64,000 nucleotides of DNA from positions 48,411 through 112,410 of the forward strand of contig JAFWCU010000016.1 in NCBI GenBank assembly GCA_017534305.1, in the 5' to 3' direction. The position numbers and the translations under genes are program-made. This document shows positions 43,294-51,616 of this stretch, one piece after another (positions within the stretch are counted from its first letter, which is position 1; every line of letters starts with the position of its first letter). A model generated the notes under the pieces. It ran no database searches. It was not told where the DNA came from and saw only the letters and a list, made by a program, of their open reading frames with translations. This DNA comes from Clostridia bacterium. GTDB lineage: Bacteria; Bacillota; Clostridia; TANB77; CAG-465.

Positions 43294-43944
43294 ATGAAGA
43301 AAGTGCGTATTGAAAATATGGCAATAGTAGCATATGTTGAAGAGTCAGATATTAGAGCACTAAAAAAACTTGAGTATTGTGGTAGAACACAAGACGAGAA
43401 AGGAAATATTGTAAGCACAGTAAGGCCAGAAGTACCCGATGAGGTTTTTCAGGAAATTGAGGAAGGACTAGAAGTTCAACCTATAGGCGATACAAAATAT
43501 TTAAAATTCAAAAACATACATGCTGTAAATTATATCAAAAGCGCGCACTTTATACCCAATGAAGATTTCTTAGACAAAGAAGTCTCTTACGAAGATCTTG
43601 AGGAAATGATTGCAAAATCTAAAACAGACTATGAGTATATACTTGAAACATTGCGTAAGCTATATGCTAGAGTTAGGATTTCTGAAGAAGAAACAATAAA
43701 ACTTAGCCAGTGTGATGCTTTAAGTGTACGCTTAACAAGAGATGCCATCAAAACTGCTTATGCCCAAGAAGATTTCGAAAGCGAACTCCAATTTATTACA
43801 TGTGAGGAAGCAATAATTGTTCAAGCCGAACATTATATGGATTCACTTGGTGAGTATTGGAAGAAAAAGGGCAAATTCAAGCCACAGCAAACACCTTTTG
43901 TTAAGGTCTTATCAAGATTTCGTAAAGCTATGGGAGGGAAGTAA
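43294..43944 (+). CDS. Hypothetical protein (216 aa)
   Basis: Not recognised. A soluble, acidic protein of 216 residues beginning MKKVRIENMAIVAYVEESD; the C-terminal end is basic (KKKGKFKPQQTPFVKVLSRFRKAMGGK). No membrane segment or catalytic motif is visible. Codon choice looks less AT-extreme than in neighbours (several CGC, GCC, CCC and CTC codons), which may point to different expression or origin. The ATG at 43294 has GGAGAGTGAT upstream. A TATAAT at 43219 is the only promoter-like element. The terminator hairpin overlaps its last codons. Confidence 0.65.
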   Translation: MKKVRIENMAIVAYVEESDIRALKKLEYCGRTQDEKGNIVSTVRPEVPDEVFQEIEEGLEVQPIGDTKYLKFKNIHAVNYIKSAHFIPNEDFLDKEVSYEDLEEMIAKSKTDYEYILETLRKLYARVRISEEETIKLSQCDALSVRLTRDAIKTAYAQEDFESELQFITCEEAIIVQAEHYMDSLGEYWKKKGKFKPQQTPFVKVLSRFRKAMGGK

Positions 43945-43958
43945 TTTTCCCTCCTTTT
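43933..43958 (+). terminator. Terminator overlapping the 3' end of the 43294 gene
   Basis: GGAGGGAA (43933-43940) pairs with TTCCCTCC (43947-43954); the stop codon TAA lies in the loop; TTTT follows. Confidence 0.75.
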
Positions 43959-44094
43959 CCATGTCATTAAACATAATTATAACCATTAAATATAATATAA
44001 TTTTAATAAAAATATAATACTAAATAAAATATAATCAATATATTGAATATTTTATTTTCTTATGATAAACTCATTAAGTATAAGAGGTGTTTAT

Positions 44095-44895
44095 ATGTAT
44101 TTATATGATCTAGACAGCAAAATATCAAGTAAATCATATGAATTATTAAATAGCCATATAGAAGAAGCTAAAAAGTTGAGTGCAACTAGGGTAAGTGAAA
44201 TTAGAAATAAATGTAGAGATATACTATCACAAAATGGTATATTTGAAGATAGAAAAAATGGTAACGTATACCTAGCAATGGAGAAAGAGCTTAATAATTT
44301 AGAACACAATATAGACTATTATAACGAATATTTACTTGAAGAGGTTACAAAGAATAAAGTAGAGCTTGGAATAGAAAATATCTCTCAAAAGATAGACAGT
44401 TTAGAGCAAAAATTCGAGTTCGTTTTTGAAAAAGAAAATATAGGTATAAACAAAGCAAACAGTGAACAAAAAATTAGAAACATGCTATTTACATATTTTG
44501 AAAGCTATAAAAATACAACAATAGATATGCTTACAAAATCTGGATATAGTTTATACACTACGGAAAAAATAGAAGAAGATATATTAGAATTTGTAACATC
44601 AAAAGCATCAGATGTTTTTGCAGAAAAAATTTATACAGATAGAATAACTGCTATGCAAGATTTAACACAAGACCTAGATAATTTATCTTTAAAACTTGTA
44701 GATGAAGCAGAAGCAAGATATGTATGTGAACTAAATGGTCAAGTATTTGACGAATTAAAAGATAAAAGAGATTCTGTAAGACAAAAAGCAGAATTATTAG
44801 AAAGCTTAAGAGCACAAATCTATAGCTTAGATTTGAAAACTGAGGAATTAACTCAAGGTACTCCTATTCAAACAGGAGACAGAATACTATTGTAG
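44095..44895 (+). CDS. Hypothetical helical protein (266 aa)
   Basis: Not recognised. A soluble protein of 266 residues, almost entirely helical by composition, rich in Glu, Lys and Leu with heptad-like stretches (for example ISQKIDSLEQKFEFVFEKE and DELKDKRDSVRQKAELLESLRAQI), so a coiled-coil protein is likely. No signal peptide. The ATG at 44095 follows AGAGGTG; the frame extends to 44062 but without a binding site. Forms an operon with the 122-residue gene 8 nt downstream. Confidence 0.65.
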   Translation: MYLYDLDSKISSKSYELLNSHIEEAKKLSATRVSEIRNKCRDILSQNGIFEDRKNGNVYLAMEKELNNLEHNIDYYNEYLLEEVTKNKVELGIENISQKIDSLEQKFEFVFEKENIGINKANSEQKIRNMLFTYFESYKNTTIDMLTKSGYSLYTTEKIEEDILEFVTSKASDVFAEKIYTDRITAMQDLTQDLDNLSLKLVDEAEARYVCELNGQVFDELKDKRDSVRQKAELLESLRAQIYSLDLKTEELTQGTPIQTGDRILL

Positions 44896-44903
44896 GTGAT
44901 TTG

Positions 44904-45272
44904 ATGAAAAAGAATAGAAGCTTAGCTGTAGTAAATGAGGATACTCTCATAAACAAAATAATAAAAAGCTTAAAAAACTTTTTGAACTTTAAACAACATA
45001 AAGAACAAAAAGAAGACAACTTAAATAGACGAGCTACAGTAATTAAAGCAGAAAAAATAGTAGATAGAAAAATTAAAAAGAATATTACATATGCAGATTT
45101 AGCACAAATGGAAGAAAATATTTCTAAAAATAGAAAAGTAATAGATGATTTAGATGAGGAAGAACTAAATATGTTAGATGAGTATTATGATTCAAGAATT
45201 AATGAGTTAAATGCAACTCTAAATGATAAAAAATCTAATTACTTCAAAATTGCAACTAAAAAAAGAGCATAA
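44904..45272 (+). CDS. Hypothetical basic protein (122 aa)
   Basis: Not recognised. 122 residues: a basic, amphipathic N-terminal part (INKIIKSLKNFLNFKQHKEQ) and a C-terminal helical part with acidic runs (DDLDEEELNMLDEYYDS). Predicted soluble, perhaps membrane-associated through the amphipathic helix. ATG at 44904 with AGGTGAT upstream; a TTG directly before it is a less likely start. Second gene of the 44095 unit; the partner relationship is only inferred from adjacency. Confidence 0.6.
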   Translation: MKKNRSLAVVNEDTLINKIIKSLKNFLNFKQHKEQKEDNLNRRATVIKAEKIVDRKIKKNITYADLAQMEENISKNRKVIDDLDEEELNMLDEYYDSRINELNATLNDKKSNYFKIATKKRA

Positions 45273-45275
45273 AAA

Positions 45276-45305
45276 AGATGTACTAAAAAGTACATCTCTT
45301 TTTTT
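45276..45305. terminator. Bidirectional terminator between convergent genes
   Basis: AGATGTACT (45276-45284), loop AAAA, AGTACATCT (45289-45297), with A-run before and T-run after. Confidence 0.85.
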
Positions 45306-46110
45306 ATAATCTTTTAAACCAGTCATAATAAATATCAAAATCATCTCTATCATATTTATATGCTCTAATCATACGAATATATAAAGCAATAAGCAGTATA
45401 TTTCTTTTATGAGTTATATCTTCATCAAAAAATGAAAGAATATAATCAACACTTAAATCTTTAAATATTTTAACAGATGAAAAGATTGCAAAATAGAAAT
45501 CGTAAAGCCTATCTCCAATAACTGGCATAGGATCAATAACTTTCAAATTGTCGTTTTTATCTATCATAAAATTATGGGCTCCAAAATCGCCATGAAGCAT
45601 ATATTTAGGAGTTACTTCTGCTTTTATAAATAACAACGCTGCTTCAAGTTTTTTATCGCTTAAATTGTCATTATGAAGCATATCAATTTCATTTAATGTT
45701 TCATCTTTTAAAAATTCATACCAGCTCTTTTTATCTTCGTAAAGATATCCATAATAATCATAATCAAAAAGAATATAATTAGATACAATATTATACAAAT
45801 TATCAACAATTTTAACATCAGATTTATACTTAAAAAGTACTCCATCTACATATTCAAATACAACAAATCCTAAAGCTTCATTTATATATAGTAGCTTAAC
45901 AAATTCATCAACATTTGAATATAGATTTAAAAATGTTACTTGTGTTTTAAGTTCTAACTTATCCATTGTTTTAACTAAATAATTATCATTAAGAGAAAAA
46001 ACAGTAGAGCCAGAAACACCATCAGTAAAGTATTTAATTGAACTGCCATCTATATTTTTATCTAAATTAATTTTTATATCATCAATAATTTTAGACACAT
46101 TTTCTTGCAT
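45304..46110 (-). CDS. Aminoglycoside phosphotransferase-fold kinase
   Basis: 268-residue APH/choline-kinase-like phosphotransferase. The catalytic loop is LHGDFGAHNFMI (Asp of the HGD motif and the Asn of the HN pair) and the metal site is LKVIDPMPVIGDRLYD. The N-terminal lobe is short, with a glycine-rich GVSGSTVF loop. Substrate unknown; such genes in clostridia are rarely resistance genes. GAGGTGG precedes the ATG on the minus strand. It is divergent from the MBL hydrolase gene at 46223. Confidence 0.82.
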   Translation of the reverse strand: MQENVSKIIDDIKINLDKNIDGSSIKYFTDGVSGSTVFSLNDNYLVKTMDKLELKTQVTFLNLYSNVDEFVKLLYINEALGFVVFEYVDGVLFKYKSDVKIVDNLYNIVSNYILFDYDYYGYLYEDKKSWYEFLKDETLNEIDMLHNDNLSDKKLEAALLFIKAEVTPKYMLHGDFGAHNFMIDKNDNLKVIDPMPVIGDRLYDFYFAIFSSVKIFKDLSVDYILSFFDEDITHKRNILLIALYIRMIRAYKYDRDDFDIYYDWFKRL

Positions 46111-46222
46111 AAAATAGCCACCTCAACATGTATTATATCATAATAATAAAAATATTTTAAAACTATATAGAAAATATTTTTTCTTTAGTATATAATTGAA
46201 TTATACAAAAGAGGGAATAGAT

Positions 46223-46855
46223 ATGATAGAGGATTTTAAAGTATTGTGCCACAGCGCAATACGAATTGTAGCAGATAAAAAAGTAATATATGTAGATCCT
46301 TTTGGCTTAGAAAAAAGATATGGTGATGCAGACTATATATGCATAACTCACGCGCATTATGATCATTTTTCACCAGAAGATATAAAAAAAGTAAAAAACA
46401 ATGACAGTATAATACTAATTACTGTAGATATATACCAAGATGTTGTAAAACTTGGATTTAAAGAAAACAGAATCGTAATAGTAGATCCTGGTCAAAAATA
46501 CAACATAAAAGGGCTATTAGTAGAGACAATACCAGCATATAACGTAGATAAAGCCTTTCATCCTAAAGCAAATAATTGGGTGGGATATGTGTTTAATATT
46601 GGCTTTGAAAAAGTCTATGTTGCAGGGGATACAGATATCACTCCTGAAGCTTTAAAAGTAAAATGTGATTTGTGTTTTTTACCAGTAGGTGGTACATATA
46701 CAATGGATTATGCAGAAGCTGCAAAGCTTGCAAATATATTAAAACCAGCAATCGCTGTACCAATTCACTATGGTAAAATTGTTGGAAGCATTCAAGATGC
46801 TAAAAATTTCAAATGCCTGTTAAATAATAATATTGAATGTAAGATTATGATTTAG
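46223..46855 (+). CDS. MBL-fold metal-dependent hydrolase (UlaG/UPF0173-like)
   Basis: 210-residue metallo-beta-lactamase fold protein. Metal ligands are in ITHAHYDHFS (HXHXDH), AGDTDIT and the late His in VPIHYG; this is the compact UPF0173 type. Substrate unknown. ATG at 46223 follows GAGGGAATAG; the frame is open to 46196 but that would place the start inside the -10 region (TATAAT at 46191). Fourteen nt before the next gene, so probably co-transcribed. Confidence 0.85.
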   Translation: MIEDFKVLCHSAIRIVADKKVIYVDPFGLEKRYGDADYICITHAHYDHFSPEDIKKVKNNDSIILITVDIYQDVVKLGFKENRIVIVDPGQKYNIKGLLVETIPAYNVDKAFHPKANNWVGYVFNIGFEKVYVAGDTDITPEALKVKCDLCFLPVGGTYTMDYAEAAKLANILKPAIAVPIHYGKIVGSIQDAKNFKCLLNNNIECKIMI

Positions 46856-46869
46856 ACGGAGGTGTTTTT

Positions 46870-47964
46870 ATGTTTTATAACCAAGATGATGAAGAAAATT
46901 TTTTATCAGACAAAAGAGTAGAAGAAGTTTACCAAGAAGAACCAGTAACTACAAGAAGACGTGGAGGATATGTGGGAGAAAATAATACTTCAAAAAAAGA
47001 AGAAGAACAAAGAATACAAAAAGCTCCTGTTCCACAAAGAAACGATGATGACGACGAGGAAGAAAATGATACTATAATTAATATTACAATAGTAATAGTA
47101 TTTATCATTGTTCTTGTGTTAGCTGGCATAATAGTATCAAAAATATTCTTTGGCAAAGACAATAATAAAACGCAAGATTCATCAACAAAAACAGAAACAG
47201 TAGCACCAACAAACGATACAAAAAAAGAAGAAACAAATACTGAAACTAAAACAAATACAAATACAAATACTAATACTAATACACAAACAAATACAACATC
47301 AGACACATACGATGCTTATCCTGTAACTATTGAATCAGTAGTATACAAAAAAGGTGGTAATTTCTACAACAATAATGAAAAAATCACAGGGGATAAGGTA
47401 TATGTAGAGTATAAGCAAATTAGTGGTCTTAAGAATACAACAAAACAAGCAGAAATAAATACAAAATTAAAAGAAAAAGTTATAGCTCTTTATGATAAAA
47501 ACTATTTAGGAGATAGTAATACTTTATTTGTAGATATACATACAAAAATTAGTGTAAACTTCAACACATTGTCATATGTAATATATAGACGTGGTGAAGA
47601 TATAGATGGTAAACATATACTAGAAAAAGTTGAATCAATAAATATTAGACTATCTGATGCTAAAGAAATAGCCTTTGAAGATATATTTGTTTCAGGTACA
47701 AATATAACAGATGTATATAATTCATACGTCAAAGGAAAAGTAAGCGCATATTATTATACACCAGAAAAGCTATATGTCTATGATTCAAATTATAAAGAAA
47801 CAATGATAGATATGAGCAAATATAAAGATAAAATATCTATTATGACTAAGTATAAAGAAGACAAAGATATCTTTACATCTCAAGCAAAATCTCAAAAAAT
47901 GTTTACTACGCTTTCTGGAACAGTAAGTGAAGAAACAAAGGAGAGAGCTTTCAAACAAAATTAG
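46870..47964 (+). CDS. Membrane protein with DUF4163/DUF3298-like (RsiV/PdaC-type) domain
   Basis: 364 residues: an acidic cytoplasmic tail with RRRGG (1-68), one membrane helix (about 70-92), an extracellular Thr/Asn/Lys linker with (Asn-Thr) repeats (about 98-145), and a domain where VEYKQISGLKNTTKQAEINTKL resembles DUF4163 and INIRLSDAKEIAFEDIF resembles DUF3298. Those domains occur in RsiV (lysozyme-sensing anti-sigma factor) and PdaC; no sigma factor or deacetylase is nearby, so the role is open. GGAGGTG precedes the ATG. Confidence 0.68.
   Translation: MFYNQDDEENFLSDKRVEEVYQEEPVTTRRRGGYVGENNTSKKEEEQRIQKAPVPQRNDDDDEEENDTIINITIVIVFIIVLVLAGIIVSKIFFGKDNNKTQDSSTKTETVAPTNDTKKEETNTETKTNTNTNTNTNTQTNTTSDTYDAYPVTIESVVYKKGGNFYNNNEKITGDKVYVEYKQISGLKNTTKQAEINTKLKEKVIALYDKNYLGDSNTLFVDIHTKISVNFNTLSYVIYRRGEDIDGKHILEKVESINIRLSDAKEIAFEDIFVSGTNITDVYNSYVKGKVSAYYYTPEKLYVYDSNYKETMIDMSKYKDKISIMTKYKEDKDIFTSQAKSQKMFTTLSGTVSEETKERAFKQN
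47248..47298 (+). repeat. Short tandem AAATAC/TAATAC repeat
   Basis: A run of near-perfect 6-bp units (ACAAAT/ACTAAT type) inside the coding region of the 46870 gene encodes the Asn-Thr dipeptide repeat of the linker. Being a multiple of three, unit changes would keep the frame. Confidence 0.75.
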
Positions 47965-47980
47965 ATAAATAAAAAACAAG

Positions 47981-48013
47981 AATAACACTTTCTTTGTAAA
48001 GTGTTATTTTTTT
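47981..48013 (+). terminator. Terminator
   Basis: AATAACACTTT (47981-47991), 6-nt loop, AAAGTGTTATT (47998-48008), T-run. Confidence 0.88.
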
Positions 48014-48014
48014 C

Positions 48015-48043
48015 TTGTAAGAAAGTTTTAATAATGTTAAAAT
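48015..48043 (+). promoter_or_regulatory. Promoter of the ybaK-like gene
   Basis: TTGTAA, 17-nt spacer, TAAAAT with TGT extended -10, right after the terminator T-run. Confidence 0.5.
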
Positions 48044-48061
48044 TTATACAGGTGAGATAAT

Positions 48062-48532
48062 ATGCAAGACAAAACTAACGTAATGAGAATACTAGATCAA
48101 AAGAAAATACAATATACTTCACACTATTATAATCCTCAAGAAGCTATAGCAGGACTAGATGTTGCAAAGCTTTTAAATGAGAATCCAGCACAAACATTTA
48201 AAACATTAGTAACAGTTGCAAAAAGCAATAATCACTACGTTTTTGTAATACCAGTAGAGTGTGAACTTGACCTAAAAAAAGCTGCAAAAGCAGTAGGTGA
48301 GAAAAATGTTGAGATGATTAAACAAAAAGAGTTACTACCACTTACTGGATATATTCATGGTGGTTGCTCTCCAATTGGAATGAAAAAGAGTTTTTCAACA
48401 GTAATAGATAGCTCTGCATTAGACTTTAGCACTATTATAGTAAGTGCGGGAAGACTTGGAGCACAAGTAGAACTTAATCCAAAAGATTTTGAAAAAGTAA
48501 TACGCATTAAATTTGAAAACATAACAATATAA
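48062..48532 (+). CDS. ybaK: YbaK/EbsC-type aminoacyl-tRNA deacylase
   Basis: 156-residue protein of the Cys-tRNA(Pro)/Cys-tRNA(Cys) deacylase family, which clears cysteine misattached to tRNA-Pro in trans. Family features: Y..HYYNPQEAIAGLDVAKLL, TFKTLVTVAKSNNHYVFVIPVE with the catalytic Lys, and GYIHGGCSPIGMKK. It complements the prolyl-tRNA synthetase at 22433, which lacks an internal editing domain. GGTGAG precedes the ATG. First gene of a two-gene unit with the YgjP-like peptidase. Confidence 0.9.
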   Translation: MQDKTNVMRILDQKKIQYTSHYYNPQEAIAGLDVAKLLNENPAQTFKTLVTVAKSNNHYVFVIPVECELDLKKAAKAVGEKNVEMIKQKELLPLTGYIHGGCSPIGMKKSFSTVIDSSALDFSTIIVSAGRLGAQVELNPKDFEKVIRIKFENITI

Positions 48533-48542
48533 AGGAGAAAAA

Positions 48543-49232
48543 ATGACAGATACAGAAATAGTAACAATAAATGGACTAGATGTCATAGTAATAAGAAGTA
48601 AAATAAAAAACACATACTTTAGCATAAAAGACGGAAAAGCATATATGAAAGTATCAAAATATTGTTCTAAATCTAAAATAGAAGAAATGATTAAATCAAA
48701 GGAAAAGTGGTTTAGAAAAAATCTAGAAAAAAGTCAAGAACCAAAAGAAATAGATTTAAAAAATAGAGATTACATATATATTTTAGGAAAAAAGATAAAA
48801 ATAGAATATATATATGAAAATAGAACTACAGCAAGAATAATACTAAATGAAAACGAGTGTAAAATATTACTTCCTGAAAAAGTAATACTTACTGATGCAC
48901 ATTACCAAATGATGGAAAAGAAATTAGATTCACTTGTTAAATCATTATCTAGCAAATATATTTATGATGCGATGAAAAAATATATAGCACTTACAGGTTT
49001 AACACCAAAAGAAATTAAAATTGGAAAGTTTAAATCTTTCTGGGGAAATTGCTCATCTAAAAAAGTAATTAAAATGAATCAAAAATTACTATACTATGGA
49101 ATACCTCAAATAGAGTATGTATGTTTACACGAACTTACACATTTAAAATATATGAATCACCAAAAAGACTTTTGGGAACATGTAAAAAAATATATGCCAG
49201 AGTACAAAAAGGTATCAAGTGTGCTTAAATAA
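48543..49232 (+). CDS. YgjP-like metallopeptidase domain protein (DUF45)
   Basis: 229-residue protein of the YgjP/WLM zinc peptidase group. The zinc motif is HELTH (near 196-200), with a third ligand His in MNHQKDFWEHVKKYMP, and the typical WGNCSSKKVIKMN precedes it. The biological substrate is not known. AAAGGAG precedes the ATG; ten nt after ybaK, so likely co-transcribed with it. It has no terminator; the promoter of the next gene begins four nt after its stop. Confidence 0.88.
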   Translation: MTDTEIVTINGLDVIVIRSKIKNTYFSIKDGKAYMKVSKYCSKSKIEEMIKSKEKWFRKNLEKSQEPKEIDLKNRDYIYILGKKIKIEYIYENRTTARIILNENECKILLPEKVILTDAHYQMMEKKLDSLVKSLSSKYIYDAMKKYIALTGLTPKEIKIGKFKSFWGNCSSKKVIKMNQKLLYYGIPQIEYVCLHELTHLKYMNHQKDFWEHVKKYMPEYKKVSSVLK

Positions 49233-49235
49233 GCC

Positions 49236-49264
49236 TTGAATTAACTTTAAATTTAAGATATAAT
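49236..49264 (+). promoter_or_regulatory. Promoter of the 49287 gene
   Basis: TTGAAT, 17-nt spacer, TATAAT, starting a few bases after the upstream stop codon. Confidence 0.62.
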
Positions 49265-49286
49265 GTCAAAAAAGGGGGATAATAAT

Positions 49287-49877
49287 ATGGATAAGAAAAC
49301 AAAAATGATAGTTTATGCGGTAGCAGCTGTAATACTAATTATTTTAGTAGTCGTATGTGCAGCTAAAATTAAAGCTTCAAAGCCTGCAACTGCTTTAAAT
49401 AACCTAGTAAAAGAATTAAACAATGGAAACTTTAAGAAAGCGGGAGAATATTGTGCAGATAACACAATGGATCTGTTTGGAGTAGACGAAAATATTGAAG
49501 ATTTAGAAATGGTTAAACTATATTACAAAAATATAGATATAAAAGTAAATAAAGTAACTAAATCTAAAGATACAGCAGTTATAAATGTTGAAATATCTAA
49601 CAAAGATTTAGGCAAAATACTAAATAATTACATGAACAAAGCTAAAGAACTGGCTTTAGAAAATCTAAATAAAAAAGTAACTACAAAAGATATGGAAAAT
49701 CAACTTTTACAGTATTTTAAATCTCAGTTTGAAGCAGAAGGTATTGAAAATGTTACAACAACTGTAGATGTTGTACTAAATAAAGTAGATGGAAAATGGA
49801 AGGTTGTAGTAGATAGTAACTTAAGAAATGCATTTTTACCAGGCCTTTATTCACTTTCAAATGTATTTGCAGGATAA
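49287..49877 (+). CDS. Membrane-anchored hypothetical protein (DUF4878/DUF5105-like)
   Basis: 196 residues: short basic start, a membrane helix or signal at about 6-28, then an extracellular domain. The phrase ALNNLVKELNNGNFKKAGEYC and the alternating beta/helix pattern ending in DGKWKVVVDSNLRNAF resemble the DUF4878/DUF5105 lipoprotein-like group, but there is no lipobox cysteine in the right place (VVVCAAKIKA has Cys near 27). Function unknown. AGGGGGAT precedes the ATG at 49287. Confidence 0.68.
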   Translation: MDKKTKMIVYAVAAVILIILVVVCAAKIKASKPATALNNLVKELNNGNFKKAGEYCADNTMDLFGVDENIEDLEMVKLYYKNIDIKVNKVTKSKDTAVINVEISNKDLGKILNNYMNKAKELALENLNKKVTTKDMENQLLQYFKSQFEAEGIENVTTTVDVVLNKVDGKWKVVVDSNLRNAFLPGLYSLSNVFAG

Positions 49878-49887
49878 AGAAAATATA

Positions 49888-49918
49888 AGTGGCATAGCAC
49901 GACTATGCTGCTTTTTTT
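49888..49918 (+). terminator. Terminator
   Basis: AGTGGCATAG (49888-49897), loop CACGA, CTATGCTGCT (49903-49912) with G-U pairs, T-run. Confidence 0.82.
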
Positions 49919-49925
49919 ATGCCTA

Positions 49926-50042
49926 TTGCATTTTACATAAAAAAATGGTATAATCATTCAAGCAAATATAGATACGTACAATAAACGTGAGATTTCATCG
50001 TTTTGCAAAAAAATGCCGATTGGCGGAAAGGGAGGGAGATTT
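49926..50042 (+). promoter_or_regulatory. Promoter and structured leader of the 50043 gene
   Basis: TTGCAT (49926-49931), 17-nt spacer, TATAAT (49949-49954) with TGG extended -10. The leader of about 80 nt has two possible small hairpins: AAACGTGA with TCATCGTTT, and GCC-GATT-GGC near 50025-50032, just before GGGAGGGAG. I could not match it to a known riboswitch class. Confidence 0.5.
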
Positions 50043-50942
50043 ATGAAGATATTTAAATCTCGAATTGAAATATTTAAAAGAGGGGAATTAACACCAAAAG
50101 TTTTTGAGATGGTTGTAGACCATGGAGAGATTCTTGAAGACGAAGAAAGATTCAGAATGATGACTCTTGGCAACGAGGTTAAGTTTTATGCACTAGATAA
50201 TGAAGGCAAAAGCGTAGAATGCAGCATAGAAGACTACCAAAAGGAACCATATTATGAATTCTTGAAAAAGAAAGAGTATGAGTATGTTAGCTATTTACCA
50301 AACTTAGACGGACAATATATTGTTGATGTCTTTGAAAGAAATAATGCACAAGACTATTTAGATTTTGATAATTACTGTGAACAAACTTCTTGTGAATACA
50401 AACAACTTCCAGGAAGTGATGAAATCGACACAATCGTATATAAGTACGAACTAGATGTTGAAACATTAAAAAGAAAGTTTCTAGAAATTAAAGAACTAGT
50501 AGATCTTACAGATGAAGAATTAGACAAAGTACTATGCCGCTTGTTAGAGAGAAAAATACTTAAAGAGGCACCATTTATTAAATCTATAAAAGTTAAAAGA
50601 AAATTAAATGGAAATCAAGAATACTATGAAGTAATAAGAATTAATGGTAAAAAATGTGAAGAATTCTACTTGAAAGGAGCAAATTCAACGACAATGCGTT
50701 CAGATGTAGCAATTGGTATGCCATTAATATACTTCAAAGGAAGAAATGAAGTTGATGAGTTTTCAAGCAATCCTATGAGATTTTTTGAAGATGAAAACGA
50801 TAATGAGATTCTTGTTTTTGTAGGAAGAAGAAAATACGGAGAAAAAGAAGTTGCTCAAGTATTTGAATCTGGATTCTATGATTCATATAAAAAGACGATG
50901 GTGTGTATAACATCTAAGACAAATATTGAGCACATGCTCTAA
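50043..50942 (+). CDS. Hypothetical protein (299-residue class, 50043 gene)
   Basis: Not recognised. It starts at ATG 50043 and encodes 299 residues, beginning MKIFKSRIEIFKRGELTPKV, after a strong GGGAGGGAG site. The protein is soluble, acidic, with mixed alpha/beta composition and no clear catalytic motif; cysteines are scattered (CEQTSCEY). The codon use is slightly less AT-biased than in neighbours. It has its own promoter, an 80-nt leader and a terminator. An in-frame GTG or ATG further upstream (from about 50013) is possible but lies in the leader. Confidence 0.65.
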   Translation: MKIFKSRIEIFKRGELTPKVFEMVVDHGEILEDEERFRMMTLGNEVKFYALDNEGKSVECSIEDYQKEPYYEFLKKKEYEYVSYLPNLDGQYIVDVFERNNAQDYLDFDNYCEQTSCEYKQLPGSDEIDTIVYKYELDVETLKRKFLEIKELVDLTDEELDKVLCRLLERKILKEAPFIKSIKVKRKLNGNQEYYEVIRINGKKCEEFYLKGANSTTMRSDVAIGMPLIYFKGRNEVDEFSSNPMRFFEDENDNEILVFVGRRKYGEKEVAQVFESGFYDSYKKTMVCITSKTNIEHML

Positions 50943-50969
50943 AAGGCTTGAATTTTTATTCAAGCTTTT
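50942..50969 (+). terminator. Terminator containing the next -35 box
   Basis: GCTTGAAT (50946-50953), loop TTTT, ATTCAAGC (50958-50965), extended by A/T flanks. Confidence 0.78.
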
Positions 50970-50976
50970 ATATTAT
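50948..50976 (+). promoter_or_regulatory. Promoter nested in a terminator
   Basis: TTGAAT (50948-50953, in the 5' arm of the hairpin), 17-nt spacer, TATTAT (50971-50976), 27 nt before the nucleotidase ATG. Confidence 0.5.
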
Positions 50977-51003
50977 ATTATTCAATAGTAAAGGAGAGAA
51001 AAT

Positions 51004-51570
51004 ATGAAAAAAACAATGCTTGTAGATTTAGACTATGTTATTTGTTCCCCGGGTTTTTTACCAATAGTAAATGGATTTTTTGATACAAATTATGAAGAAG
51101 ACGATTTTGAAGAGTATATAATAGATGATGTTTTTGGAGAAAAAGCACAAGATTTTTATGATTATTATGTCCAACAAGATGGATATAAGGACGCTGTATT
51201 TAAAGAAGGTGCAAAAGAATCATTAGAAAGACTAAGCAAGTATTATACAATACATATATGTAGTGCTTGTGTAATGTTTGGTGCAGAAAGAAAATCTGCT
51301 AAACTATTTGCAGATAAATATAACTTTTTAATTCGTGAATTACCATTTTTAAATCCAGAAGATATTATATTTACTAATTCAAAAAATATTTTTAAGGCTG
51401 ATGTGCAAATAGATGATAGACTTCCAAATCTTCAAGGTGAAGTTAAAACTAAGCTCCTTTTTGATGCATATCACAACAGAACAATAACAGATGAAGAACT
51501 TCAAAATCAAGGAGTAAAAAGGGTAAAAAGTTGGAAGGAAATAGAAGACATTCTTTTAGATAATATGTAA
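51004..51570 (+). CDS. 5'(3')-deoxyribonucleotidase-like HAD hydrolase
   Basis: 188-residue HAD phosphatase of the NT5C type. Motif I is VDLDYVI (Asp8 nucleophile, Asp10), motif II lies in IHICSACVMFG, and motif IV is QIDDRLPN, all in the usual order. It probably dephosphorylates (deoxy)nucleoside monophosphates. AAGGAGAG precedes the ATG. Single-gene unit between a nested promoter and a strong terminator. Confidence 0.78.
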   Translation: MKKTMLVDLDYVICSPGFLPIVNGFFDTNYEEDDFEEYIIDDVFGEKAQDFYDYYVQQDGYKDAVFKEGAKESLERLSKYYTIHICSACVMFGAERKSAKLFADKYNFLIRELPFLNPEDIIFTNSKNIFKADVQIDDRLPNLQGEVKTKLLFDAYHNRTITDEELQNQGVKRVKSWKEIEDILLDNM

Positions 51571-51579
51571 AGTAACACA

Positions 51580-51609
51580 AAACTAGTTAATTATTTAACT
51601 AGTTTTTTT
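51580..51609 (+). terminator. Terminator
   Basis: AAACTAGTTAA (51580-51590), loop TTAT, TTAACTAGTTT (51595-51605), T-run. Confidence 0.88.
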
Positions 51610-51616
51610 ATTTTTA

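Noticed and set aside
46929..47306. 125-residue Val/Ser-rich minus-strand frame
   Set aside because: It is the complement of the Asn-Thr repeat linker and acidic tail of the 46870 gene.
49955..50042. Known riboswitch in the leader of the 50043 gene
   Set aside because: Compared by eye with c-di-GMP, fluoride, ZTP, preQ1, and Mn types; core motifs are missing, so only a structured leader is reported.
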